NCBI RefSeq assembly: GCF_040412425.1 | Contig: NC_089781.1 | Coordinates: forward strand, 50,185,227 to 50,249,226 | DNA from: Macrobrachium rosenbergii | Taxonomy: Eukaryota; Arthropoda; Malacostraca; Decapoda; Palaemonidae | Direction: 5' to 3' | DNA length: 64,000 bases | Part shown: positions 1 through 10,064 of the stretch, one piece after another | Layout of the letters: every line of letters starts with the position of its first letter | Numbering within the stretch: the stretch's first letter is position 1 | Program-made: the position numbers and the translations under genes | Notes under the pieces: model-generated | The model's input: the letters and a program-made list of their open reading frames with translations, nothing else | Database searches by the model: none | What the model was told of the DNA's origin: nothing

Positions 1-893
1 TGTATATCGTGAGTTGAAAAAAATCTGGTATCAAGCCATTTCATGTTATCAGCAAGCCCAACATCACTCAGCAACAGAGAGAAGACTGTGCATGGTTTTG
101 TGGTTCATTTCTTAAAGATTGGGATGAAGCTGGCTTTCTCATGTCGCTGCATCAGATGAATTCTTCATTTACACAGTTGGGAAGCCAAATCATAAAAATG
201 ACATCATTTGGGCTGCAAAGTTGGATGATATCAGCGATGACATGCGCTATCGCCAAGTTGTGAAATTTCCTGAATGTTTGGGAATTTTTCTCTGTTTCAC
301 AGCCAAATGGTTAATGTGGATCATCAAAGAAAAAGGACAGTCATGGAATGGCGAATACTTCAGAGAAACTGTGCTTACTGGTGGAGTATTTCCTTTCCTC
401 AAAGATCCTGAAAATGTGTTATCTGTTGAAGTCACATTTTTGCATGATAAGGCACCATGTTTCAAGGCTCTTCAGACACAGGAGCTGCTTCGAAACAGTG
501 GTATCGATTTCTTCTTGTCAAGTGAATTTCCAGGTAGCTCCCCTGACCTTAATGAGTGTGAAAACATTGGTAGTATCTTAAAGGATCGTGTTGAAGCGCG
601 CACAGTGAACTATGATGTTATACCAAGCCTTGACGACCTGCGAAGAGAGATGACCGAAGTGCTCAGGGAAATGGAGTTTGAGTCTCAGCTTTTTTGCAAT
701 TTGCTGAAATCATACCCCTCAAAAATGCAGGCTGTGGTACAGGCAGATGGAGGCCACACAAAATATTAAATAGTCAGAGAGAAACTTAAATACCTCTTCT
801 GAATTACTTTAGTTTTTGTCCATATCAATTTTAGTTTATGCTGTAGAGGGGGGGGGCTTTAATTTCGAAACACCCTGTGTATACATATGTACA
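1..893 (+). mobile_element. Tc1/mariner-like DNA transposon, 5'-truncated by window edge
   Basis: This is the 3' part of a DNA transposon encoding a DDE transposase (residues described in the next entry). After the transposase stop there is about 110 bp of noncoding sequence, then a G-run and a terminal-looking TTTCGAAACACCCTGTGTAT at about 863-882, the kind of inverted-repeat end seen in mariner-type elements, followed by TA-rich DNA. The matching left terminal repeat is outside the window, so the right boundary is approximate. Confidence 0.6.
131..769 (+). pseudogene. Tc1/mariner transposase C-terminal catalytic region
   Basis: The reading frame is open from about 131 to the stop at 769; an ATG at 221 is internal and not the true start. 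The three acidic catalytic positions are visible: SDE near 152-160, HDKAP near 442-456, and SPDLNECEN near 538-564. There are 37 residues between the second Asp and the Glu, as in DD37E rather than the commoner DD34E layout. The family cuts and pastes DNA at TA dinucleotides in the nucleus. The N-terminal HTH DNA-binding part lies outside or is decayed: sequence at 1-130 does not read cleanly in one frame. Family membership is confident; activity is unlikely. Confidence 0.75.
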
Positions 894-897
894 TATA

Positions 898-1000
898 TAG
901 ACAAATATATATATATATACATGTATATATACACATATGTATTTGTATGTATATATAAATGTATATATATTTATATGCATATGTATAAATATGTATATGT
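898..1000. repeat. Degenerate TA/TG-rich simple sequence
   Basis: Imperfect (TA)n and (TG/CA)n tract interspersed with ATGTATAT motifs next to the transposon end. The open frames across it encode only Ile/Tyr-type repeats and are not genes. The stretch 1000-1290 shows no recognisable feature. Confidence 0.7.
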
Positions 1001-1290
1001 TTTGCGACTTGCAGTTTGCAATTTGACATGTATACTTGTATATATGTTGCATTGTAATATTAGTTAGTATAATTCACAACTTGTCAATACAATTCCAGGA
1101 GACACACTGGTACGTACGAGACTAAGTAGCCAAGTAAACTTTTAAAGGATCAAAACAACAGAACTTTACTCTTTTTAGAAAACAAGGAGGAAAAATACAA
1201 TAACATTACACTCCCCAATCACACCTACACTGCCATCTATTGGATGACCCGCATCTCATACTGAAAACAAATACAAATAAGTCAAGTTGT

Positions 1291-1386
<96 letters not shown>

Positions 1387-1399
1387 CATATATATATAT

Positions 1400-1470
<71 letters not shown>

Positions 1471-1568
1471 CATATATACATACATGTATACAGTATATAT
1501 ACATATATATACATATACCCTGTATATAAATACACATACAGTACACATATATATACATACATATAAAT

Positions 1569-1664
<96 letters not shown>
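1291..1664. repeat. Compound (AT)n-(CA)n microsatellite
   Basis: Long nearly pure (AT)n at about 1291-1465, an interrupted AT/CATA stretch to about 1565, a short (CA)n at about 1569-1594, then pure (AT)n to 1664. Overlapping frames encode only Ile-Tyr repeats. The array abuts the Penelope-like fragment that follows. Confidence 0.95.
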
Positions 1665-1665
<1 letters not shown>

Positions 1666-2110
1666 CAAGAGTATTCAAGAGTATGTCATATGCCATCTTA
1701 CATGCAATAGGTCAAAGGGAAAAGGAGTAAGCAGTTAATTCATCAATTTAGTATGATTCATTCAGTTTAGTATGATTCATTGTGCGCAAATTCGCCTCTA
1801 AAACCTCTCTCACCACTGCCTTTAGGGGGAAAAGCACTTTAATATCTTTCTTGTCCAAAATGCTGTCGGAAATTCCTTAATTCCAGGTGCAGGCTCAATC
1901 AGAACCACTCATCACCCAAGCAGGTCAGCTGGTGGGCTGCACATGTGCATTCCGCCATTTTGAAATTGCAGCCATGCTGCCCGCATTTCCATGTGGGCAG
2001 AGTGATCACAACGCCATCTAGGAAGAGAAAACGTAATTCCCAAATCTATAAAGGGCCTTGGTCGGCAGCCACGGATGACAGAACTCTGTCCCTTGCTCCA
2101 TTAAACTACC
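1663..2110 (+). mobile_element. Penelope-like element 5' region, fragment A
   Basis: This segment aligns by eye with 17664-18080, upstream of the Penelope-like reverse transcriptase. Shared landmarks are the opening TATCAAGAGTAT, CATATGCCATCTT, AATTCGCCTCTA, CCCAAGCAGGTCAGCTGGT, GCCATTTTGAAATTGCAGCC and a TATAAAG box inside CCCAAA-CTATAAAGGGCCTTGG. The copies diverge after CCCTTGCTCCA. It therefore looks like the promoter-bearing leader of the same family without its ORF. The TATA-like box at about 2047-2053 may be a promoter (inference). The stretch 2110-2380 shows no clear feature beyond G-runs. Confidence 0.6.
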
Positions 2111-2382
2111 TACTTCCAACATGTGGCAGGCAGTATCCAAAATAACTTTTGTTGTGACTTAATTCACTTGCCCTCCCTCTCGCTGGCCCCTCATCAGGGG
2201 AGTCTTTCAGATTTTTGTTGGCAGGGGGGGGGGAGGGCAAAGATGGTTTGGTGAGCGAAGCAAGCCTAACCAGCAGGGGGTTTCTAGATTTTGAGCTATT
2301 TTATGTGCTTTTTGAAGCCACATGAGCAGGGTATTTCAGTAAAATAGGAAGACAAACAAACATTGTGTGTGATAGGGAAATA

Positions 2383-2471
2383 TAGATAGATAGATAGATA
2401 GATAGACAGAGACAATCAGACAGATAGATAGATAGGTAGATAGACAGGTAGATAGATAGATAGATAGATAT
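2383..2471. repeat. (GATA)n tetranucleotide microsatellite
   Basis: Tandem GATA units with GACA interruptions between 2383 and 2471. The minus-strand open frame through it encodes a Ser-Ile-Tyr-Leu repeat and is not a gene. The stretch 2472-2939 shows no recognisable feature. Confidence 0.9.
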
Positions 2472-3563
2472 AACAATGTGGTGACACATCTGAATTTTGG
2501 TAGGAATAATGGAAAATAGGAATAATGGAAAACCCACTGCTGTTACTTCTTTGGGCTTGGGGGTGTGAGGGGGGGGAAGTTGAGTCTTGGGGGCAGTTCC
2601 CCCAGCCCCCTGCCCCCTCATATGAAGAGAACTTCAGGTCCTAAGAAAGGTAAAGTACCAGGATTTTGGGTTTTTCGTTAGTCACGTTCCCTATTCGCCT
2701 TCAACAATTCTCTTTTCTTTTCATAGTCGATATACCTACAGTGAGACCTGTATTGCTTTCTATATTTTGTGCTGTTTAATTTGCAAAGCATTTACGAGAA
2801 GTGTAACTTAATCGTATGATATTCGAGTCACTGGAATTGAGTTCAGTCTAGGCATCTTCTATGCAATTCCTAGAGTCCTTCATTACGGTGCTAGTTTTGG
2901 TTAAGTAACCATAAGTGTTTCGATTGCAGATTGGAAGCACAGTAAACCTCCCGTATTTGTGGTCTCATGGTTCACGGACTCATCTATTCGCGGATTTGTC
3001 TATGGAACATCTATACTCATTATTCGCTGAAAATTCACCCGTTCACGGTATTTTTCACCAAGAAATATTCACTAATTACTGTACTGTCATCTCATTTTCA
3101 TGACTAAATGCACTTTTTGTGATAAAACTTATTAAAATAATCAGGTAGCGCTCGAGTTACGATAATTCGATTTTGCAATGGGGTAAGCAATTAATACCGA
3201 TACGACAATATTTATAAAATATTTTTTAATTTCTCGCAAGTGCAGGCAGCAGTGTACAATCAGGCAGCAAGAGAGACCATATTACAACACACCAACTTCT
3301 TTTCCTCCATCTCTTTATCCCATCTTCTAGTTAAAAAAGTAAAAGAGAGTGATATGGGTATTGTTAGTAATGTTATACTCGTGTATTGCGTACAGCCATA
3401 AACAACCGATCAAGAAACTCTTGTTTTGCTTCACCAAATTGAATAACAGTCTTTAGCTTGTATTTCAACCATCATACGGTAATGCACAATTACCGTAGGT
3501 TATAGTGCAAATGACATTAAGTAGCATAGGACTGATATACTTTACATTATATCCTTATTCGGT

Positions 3564-3701
3564 ATGGATAAAAGATCGGCAAGGAAATATACTGCTAAAT
3601 TTAAACTGCAAGTTGTAGCTGAAGCTGAGAAAACAATGTTTAAGCTGCTAATGACTATAAATTATCAAGCATTGGCAACATGGATGATACTCGACTGTAA
3701 T
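3564..3701 (+). pseudogene. Tigger/pogo transposase N-terminal remnant
   Basis: A short frame begins with ATG at 3564 and reads MDKRSARKYTAKFKLQVVAE before degenerating and stopping near 3701. The basic Tyr-Thr-Ala-x-Phe-Lys-Leu-x-Val-Val pattern is characteristic of the first helix-turn-helix of Tigger/CENP-B-type transposases. The remaining transposase is unrecognisable. Its placement between matching terminal repeats supports the assignment. Confidence 0.55.
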
Positions 3702-4272
3702 TAAAATTGGAGAGAAATCATTCCAATCAAAACTAGTGGGCATGAAAGAACACATTACTGCTATTTTTACGCCGATAAATGATAAATATGTAAAGCTCGT
3801 ATTTTGATGAAATCAAGTGAAAATAGCGAACGGAATCTTTATTTTTTTTTACACAAAACAAACGCCCCCAAACGGCTAACTTCATCTATTAATGAAAAAA
3901 GAGTAAAATTAATTTCACAACAAGACATATTTAAGTTATATTTCGACTTAAAAACACTTCGTATAACGAAAAATAACCTTGCCCCATATAAATAAAGTAT
4001 CTAGAGGTTCATTTAAGCTAACTAGAAGCAAGAAAAATGCTCTGAACTGAGTTAAATAAAGTGGTCTTGGTTAAATATGGCGAAATAAACACTGTGTAAA
4101 TGATTTCCAAACCAAAACATTGACCGCTATGATCGCAATTTATAATACAATTTCAATATGAGAATATATACAATATTATTGGATACAATGAATTAAGGCA
4201 TAACATTTTAAAAGGTCCATGGAAAAGATACATATTCATTATGTTGATGTTTGTATAATACGATATGTGAAT

Positions 4273-4606
4273 GCAAAGTACGGTATAATGTAGGCTATGC
4301 TACCGTACATGTATACGATATAGTGAAGGCTAAGCTAATTCTTATTTGTTATTCAATTTCTCTTTGTATTGAATTATCATAAGTCACTCTGCATGAACCT
4401 CCAGAATTAGCTGATATTAATAACTGCTATACCATGTATGCAAAGTACGGTATAATGTAGGCTATGCTACCGTACATGTATACGATATAGTGAAGGCTAA
4501 GCTAATTCTTATTTGTTATTCAATTTCTCTTTGTATTGAATTATCATAAGTCACTCTGCATGAACCTCCAGAATTAGCTGATATTAATAATTGCTATACC
4601 ATGTAT
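4273..4606. repeat. Tandem duplication, two 167 bp copies
   Basis: The 167 bp unit starting GCAAAGTACGGTATAATG at 4273 recurs from 4440 almost unchanged. Copies are 4273-4439 and 4440-4606. It lies inside the Tigger-like element. A third, degraded echo (GGCTACCATGTATGTATA) follows to about 4660. Confidence 0.9.
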
Positions 4607-5493
4607 GTATAGAGTATACTTTATAGTGTAAGCTAGGCTACCATGTATGTATATATGGTACTGAATACCCTAGCATAGGCTAGGCTATAATCGAGATACG
4701 TTTTTTCCAACAAATGATGGGTTTTTTGGCAACTAACCCCATCGTAAGTAGGATAATACCCGTATAAGCATTTTTAGTGTTTTTTTGTGTGTTTGAACTA
4801 TCAAAATAGGTAGTTCTAAGTGTTTTTAGAAGGGTTCTAAGTATTCGCTGGTTTTGGCTATTCCCGAGGGGTGTGGTACTCATCCACCATGAATACCAGG
4901 GTTTACTGTATTCAGCCGTGGACCTGCATATCATCTTGTGTGCGTAGTGGCCCACACTACCTCATTTTCAATGCCTTTTAAAGCAGGCAACCCACTGTAT
5001 TCCCTCCAGGAAATTCCCCGTCATTTTCTCTCGCCTTATTACGCCAGAATTACACTACCATTCTTCTGATGTGTTTTCTTTTGTAAATATATAATGAATT
5101 AAGTTAAACCCCAGAGTTTATCTAATCATTCCCCTCCTGAAGTAGGCCTTCAGCCGTATTTTGTTGTTTGTAATTTTAGCTGTCCTCGAGGGCAGAGTCC
5201 AGATTTTTGTAGTAATTTGTGGTAATTAAGGTAAGTTGCATATCATCCTAGTATACCCCATTATTCTTTTAAAAATACAACACTGGCGACCAAATTACCT
5301 GAGATCTTGCAATCTGGAACATCACAGATTGAGTCCTTACCCCTTTTTGCAATATGCAGTTATCAGCTAAATAGCCTCGCTAAGAGCTGAATGCGAGACA
5401 AGAAACGAACCTTCTTAATTGGTGTAAATTCCCCTATAAGCGCACAAGTGATGTATTTTTTGTTAGGTACGAACAAAATCGTGGCTGAAATAG

Positions 5494-5622
<129 letters not shown>

Positions 5623-6271
5623 AAAGGTATTTCGTCCTTATTGAATAAATCTCACAAGTCAAGTTTGTTCAGGCAACGCGAACTGAAAATCTTGGTTAGT
5701 ACTTGCATTTGTATAAATTACTCTATAAAAGAAACACACATGGTAAAGTCCTTTCCATTCAAATTCCAGGAAACAAACCGTGAGAATAAAGGAAGCACCA
5801 GCTCATGCATTCCCCCAGACGAGAGGAAAATCTTCCAAAATTTTTCGGTCATCTCATTGAAATTTGCGCAAAGCTTCGTTTGGCCAGGTGCCAGCTAAGC
5901 TGAGAGTGTGTTGTATTTGTTCACTGTATTTGTTAGTTGTTTCTCTTCACACACACATGCTGAACTGCCCCGTCCCATGGGATCACTAAAGTAAACAAGC
6001 CACTCCGTGCTTAATCAGGTCTCTAGAATACAGTAAATAATTTTTGCTTTCCTTTTCCCTTAAGCACATGAGGTTTCGTTGGCAGAAAATTTAAGTGTGC
6101 ATGGTAAACTATATATTCTTTTTGCACTCGTCATATTCATATTCCACAGAGTTATAATATCGCACTTTCGAAATAAGCACATTCCTTTCTCGTCACATTT
6201 TATGCCTTTTTTTCTCCTCTCTTGGCCGAGAAGCCAGCTACATTGTTTCTCTCGCATTTAGTCACATATAT

Positions 6272-6475
6272 TTAGGAGTAACAGTTCCTTATATGCCTAG
6301 AGCAATTTATAACACTTGCTGAGCCGCCAGCATAATCATTCATTTACACATTCAACTGTGAATTTTTCGAAGCTACCGCTTCCTATTTGCCCAGAGCTAT
6401 TTTATAATATTTGCTGCGACACCAGCATAAACATTCATTCAGGCACTGTGACTATGTGAGAAAGTAAAGATTCAA
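6272..6475. repeat. Two diverged ~100 bp tandem copies
   Basis: The block with 'tatgcctagagcaatttataacacttgctgag...cagcataa..cattcatt' recurs about 100 bp later as 'ttgcccagagctattttataatatttgctgcg...cagcataaacattcatt'. The copies are diverged. This is the first of three tandem-repeat blocks stacked ahead of the gag-protease ORF. Confidence 0.6.
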
Positions 6476-6584
6476 AAGCATATTAAGCGGTATCTGATTC
6501 TATGTAAGCCTGTTATTATAATTCAGCCAGCTCTGTCAATTCTCTGCAAATCATTATTTAAGGCTTGCGTTAAACCTTGTGCTA

Positions 6585-6870
6585 AAAATCCAAGTCCTTA
6601 TGGGAATGCTTATTCCAGTTCATTAGAACAACCTTAAGTCTTCTTAGACAATAAATTCCAAGTCCATTTCAAGACTTTATATTCATGTACTTCACACAAA
6701 TCCAAGTCCTTATGGGACTGCTTATTCCAGTTCATTAGAACAACCTTAAGTCTTCTTAGACATACAAACCCAAGTCCATTCAGAGACTTTAAATTCGTGT
6801 ACTTCAAAAAAATTCAAGCCCTCATGGGACTGCTTATTCTAGTTCATTAGAACAATCTTGAGTCTTATGA
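6585..6870. repeat. ~111 bp tandem repeat, about 2.6 copies
   Basis: Units begin near 6587, 6699 and 6809 with AATCCAAGTCCTTATGGGA and continue CTTATTCCAGTTCATTAGAACAA. The third copy is partial. The repeat lies in the AT-rich leader upstream of the retroelement gag ORF at 7331. Confidence 0.85.
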
Positions 6871-6969
6871 AACCCCCAAATCGCTCATTTAGCACAAACC
6901 CTAAGTTCTCATGAACCCAATTAACCGCGTTCAACACTATAGCTGGCCAAGTCTGTGCGTGACATAAAA

Positions 6970-7290
6970 TCCAAATTATGTCTTTTGAGACATATTAAAA
7001 TTCGTTCATCACAAACAAACTAAGTCTTATTCAGACATTAAAACTCATTCATCAAGAAACAAACTAAGTCTTAATCAGGCATATTAAAATTCAATCAACA
7101 CGAACAAACTAAGTCTCATTCAGACATACTAAAATCTGTTCAACATGAACAAACTAAGTCTTATTCTGACATATTAAAATTCGTTCATCACAAACAAACT
7201 AAGTTTTTGAGGCATACTGAAAACAGGTCAGCACGAACAAACTTGAGTCATTTCAGACACCCTGAAATTTGAGTCTTTTCAGACATATTG
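6970..7290. repeat. ~45 bp tandem repeat, about 7 copies
   Basis: The consensus is roughly ACAAACTAAGTCTTATTCAG followed by ACATATTAAAATTCGTTCATCACAA. It is repeated with point changes about every 45 bp and ends about 40 bp before the gag ATG at 7331. It probably forms part of the retroelement 5' untranslated leader (inference). The shared GAGTCTT and AGACAT words suggest descent from the preceding ~111 bp repeat. Confidence 0.85.
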
Positions 7291-7330
7291 ATAATCTAAA
7301 GGGTCACACCCATATAAGCGTTATCTCAAG

Positions 7331-9463
7331 ATGTCTACGACATCCAGAGCCCAGCAAAATGAGCGCTTCAAGTTCTACATGTCCGCTGGAAAGGACATGG
7401 GACTGTCAGGACAAGCCCTTAGGGACTGGGTCCAAGAGAGAGTAGACGATGCCAAGGCAGAAAGACGGGCAGAAAGAATAGCCCAGGAGAAACGAGAAGA
7501 AGCAGAAAGAATAGCCCTGCAGAAACGAGAAGAGGCAGAACAGCAGGAGAAAGAGAAAGAATAGCCTGGCAGAAACGAGAAGAGGCAGAACAGCAGGCAA
7601 AAGAGAAAGAATAGCCCTGCAGAAACAAGAAGAGGCAGAACAGCAGGAGAAAGAGAAAGAATAGCCTGGCAGAAACGAAAAGAAGCAGAATGGCAGGACA
7701 AAGAGAAAGAAAGAATAGCCCAGGAGAAATGAGAAGAGGCAGAATGACAGGAGAAAGAGAAAGAACGACAGGAGGAAGAACAGCAGGAGAAAGAGAAAGA
7801 ATGACAGGAGAAGGAGAAAGAAGAGCTCATCAGTTTGCAATGGGAGCTCAAGGAGTGCGCAACACCACAACGCCCTCTCCACATTCAACCCTCAGCAGTG
7901 TAGGCTCCCTCATAAGGAAATGGGACGAAGCTGAGCCTGAAGCCTGGCTCGACCACATTGAAAAGGTCCTGATGACCTGTCAGCCCTCTACTGAAGAAGT
8001 GTTTCTGATCCTGGGACGACACCTTTCCTGTCATTGCCTTCAATGCTCTCCCTCCTGAGGATCAAGGAAATCTTGCCCTTGTCCGCCAAGCCATTATAAA
8101 AGCTTTTGAAATAACACCCGACCATTGGAGGATAAGGTGGAGAAATATGACGAAAGAATCAGGCCAAACCTGGACCGAGTGGATCTTCAAAAAGACCCAG
8201 GCCTTAAAACAATGGCTAGAATCTCTCAAAGACACTAGTGTGAAGGACATCCTCAAACTCTTCCACCTCAAGGACTTCTTATTTTACGTCCCGCCACATA
8301 TCTATGTGATAAGGTGCCGAAGATGGTGGTTGAGTGCTGTCGCTGGGTTGACACCTAGGACACCAATCATCCTCATCTTAGTTCCCATGGCTGAAAATTA
8401 TATCCCTCCTCGCCTGCTTCATCCAACTCTCAGCACCCTCTCAAAGGAAACCAGTGTGTGCATACTGCAAAAGAATAGGGCACCCCACTGAACAGCGCCA
8501 TTTCAAGGCTGGGGCTCAGCCAGAAAGTCCTTCTAAGTCCTCGAATGGACATTGCCCCAATGAGCCCAATCTGGCTCTTGGACAAAAAGTGAAGGGCCAA
8601 TGGGGCAGTGCCAAGCAAAGATTATGGCAGGAGTTATTGCCCCACTTGCAAGGTTTATGGGCAATTCACCCAAAGAGCAAAATGCCCTAATAAGTCAAGT
8701 ACATCTGCCATGGCTTTGGCAGTTACAAATTTTAAGTCTTTGGGCCCTCCAGCCAAAGGTCTCGTATATGTGGCACCTCCTCAAGGTAGCTACCGCACAT
8801 GCCAGGTCAGGGCATTTGATGACTCTGGTGCACAAATTTCCCTCATAAGGAAAGACAAGGTTCCCTATGGAGCTAACAATAACCCACGTAAACTTGTCAT
8901 TGGGGGTATCAATCAATTTAAAATATTTCCTACTGTTCAGTTGATGAGTCAGAGGGACCTCATAAATTGAAAATCTGCAACTTTGCAGTAGCAAGCTACA
9001 TTCCTGGAGGTTATGACCTCCTCCTGCGACAAGACTTCCAGTCGCCATCAAAAATACAACAATCTGGGTTTCCAAGCCCCTCAAGTCATTCATTAGGCAT
9101 GAGTACTTCTCAAGAGCCTCCATTCATTCCACTGCCAGTGCCGCCTGAGTACTCTGAGCAGTGGTCCCCTCCATTCAAGCAGATTTCAAAGCCCAATCCT
9201 GTGCCAGGCCCTGCACCAGTGCCAGTGCCAAGGCACCCAATAGATCTCCCTTCCAGAGATCCCAAAATTGACTCTCAATCACTGCCAGTGCCACTTGAGT
9301 GCACTGAGCAGTGCCAAGCTCCATCCATCCTGAACGGCGAACAATCTCCAAATCCTATACCAGCGCCTGACCCTGCCTTAGTGCCAGTGCCAGAGCACGC
9401 CCCAGATCTCCATTCAAGAGATCCCACTTCGGATCCCCTCTTCGCCCGGCTTGGCTTCGCTGA
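7331..9463 (+). pseudogene. gag-protease polyprotein of an RT-less retroelement, copy A left half
   Basis: The ATG at 7331 starts a gag-like protein whose opening motif is GKDMGLSGQALRDWVQERV. A Glu/Arg/Gln-rich repeat coiled coil follows (7465-7830), then a gag core (WDEAEPEAWLDHIEKVL, 7921-7971) and two degenerate CCHC knuckles (CAYCKRIGH near 8457 and CPTCKVYG near 8640). Next come a retropepsin-like active site DDSGAQISLIRKD near 8820 and a Pro/Val-rich tail to 9463. Several stops and frameshifts split it. The frame resumes at 16174 after the BEL insertion. No reverse transcriptase or integrase follows. It would have formed particles and processed itself, but depended on another element for copying (inference). 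Confidence 0.7.
7465..7830 (+). repeat. ~51 bp minisatellite inside gag
   Basis: Repeats of CAGAAACGAGAAGAGGCAGA followed by ACAGCAGGAGAAAGAGAAAGAATAGCCTGG, five to six copies. They encode a Lys/Arg/Glu/Gln coiled coil when in frame, but many units contain TAG in the main frame, so repeat expansion or decay broke the ORF. Confidence 0.85.
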
Positions 9464-10064
9464 TGTTAAATGTATGTTTTTGTCCAAAAGAATGCTCTCG
9501 ATCTTGTGTTTACGTTTGTTAAAATGTACGTTTTAGCATCTAAAAGAATGCTCCCTATTTGTTTACATTGTATCAATATGTGAAAATTTAAGTAGATTTA
9601 CTGAGTATTGCTAAACTTTACTTATATGACAATTGTGGAGTGTGTTTAATCAGGTATATGGTGTTTGTGTTGTAAAACAAATATTGTTTTCCCCTTTATT
9701 AGGGTAATGCCTTTGGAAGTTTCCCCATTCCCTGTGCCATGACACCCACACCCTGTGCTGTCATATTTATGCCCTTTCTTTTCAGAGTTTCTTGCTATTT
9801 TTTATATTGAAATTGTAAATTGATGTACCAATTGTGTTTTGTATCTTGTTTATACCATTATTATGAATTTTCGAGTGATCTGGGAATTATAAAAAAGAAC
9901 TGTGGAACCTATTGGTTCTCCCCAAGCTGTTTGAAATTTGAATTTTTTGTGAGAGGAATAAAGATATCAAGGAAGCACGCGTTTCCCTCTCTCCCGTGAG
10001 AAACTTGAGTATTAGAGGAGATTATGTCTCACGCTGAGGGGCCAGAAGCCCCAAATAATCTACA
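9464..10064 (+). repeat. BEL LTR1 (5' LTR)
   Basis: 601 bp, matching 15534-16173 with roughly ten point differences and a 40 bp length difference. Visible parts are a TATAAAA box at 9888-9894, a polyadenylation signal AATAAA at 9957-9962, and the terminal TCTACA at 10059-10064. Low LTR divergence implies a fairly recent insertion. Confidence 0.92.
9888..9894 (+). promoter_or_regulatory. BEL 5' LTR TATA box
   Basis: TATAAAA lies about 70 bp upstream of AATAAA within the LTR, the usual U3/R arrangement, so transcription probably starts near 9915-9925 (inference). The same box is duplicated in LTR2. Confidence 0.55.

Larger units (their letters stand above)
2940..4908 (+). mobile_element. Tigger/pogo-like DNA transposon, decayed
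   Basis: Inverted termini are visible. The left end starts CAGTAAACC at 2940 and continues CTCCCGTATTTGTGG. The right end, read on the minus strand from 4908, starts CAGTAAACC and continues CTGGTATTCATGG. TA follows the right end; the left flank reads CA, a possible mutated TA target. The subterminal sequence rich in 'tattcgcgg'-type words is typical of arthropod Tigger elements. Inside is a remnant of a pogo-type DNA-binding domain and a 167 bp tandem duplication. Length is about 1.97 kb. No intact transposase remains. Confidence 0.65.

Noticed and set aside
1240..1738. Open frames of Ile/Tyr, Cys/Val and His/Thr repeats on both strands
   Set aside because: They are translations of AT, CA and GT microsatellites, which contain no stop codons. 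The same applies at 5363-5662, 19231-19761, 24708-25496, 38946-39898 and 60765-61079.
2165..2215. CCCTGATGAGGGG on the minus strand looked like a hammerhead CUGAUGAG core
   Set aside because: No GAAA segment or cleavage triplet follows at the right distance; a short G/C hairpin explains it.
7375..7888. Minus-strand frames of up to 169 codons rich in Ser/Phe/Leu
   Set aside because: These are reverse shadows of the Lys/Glu/Gln minisatellite in gag; composition mirrors AAGAGA repeats.
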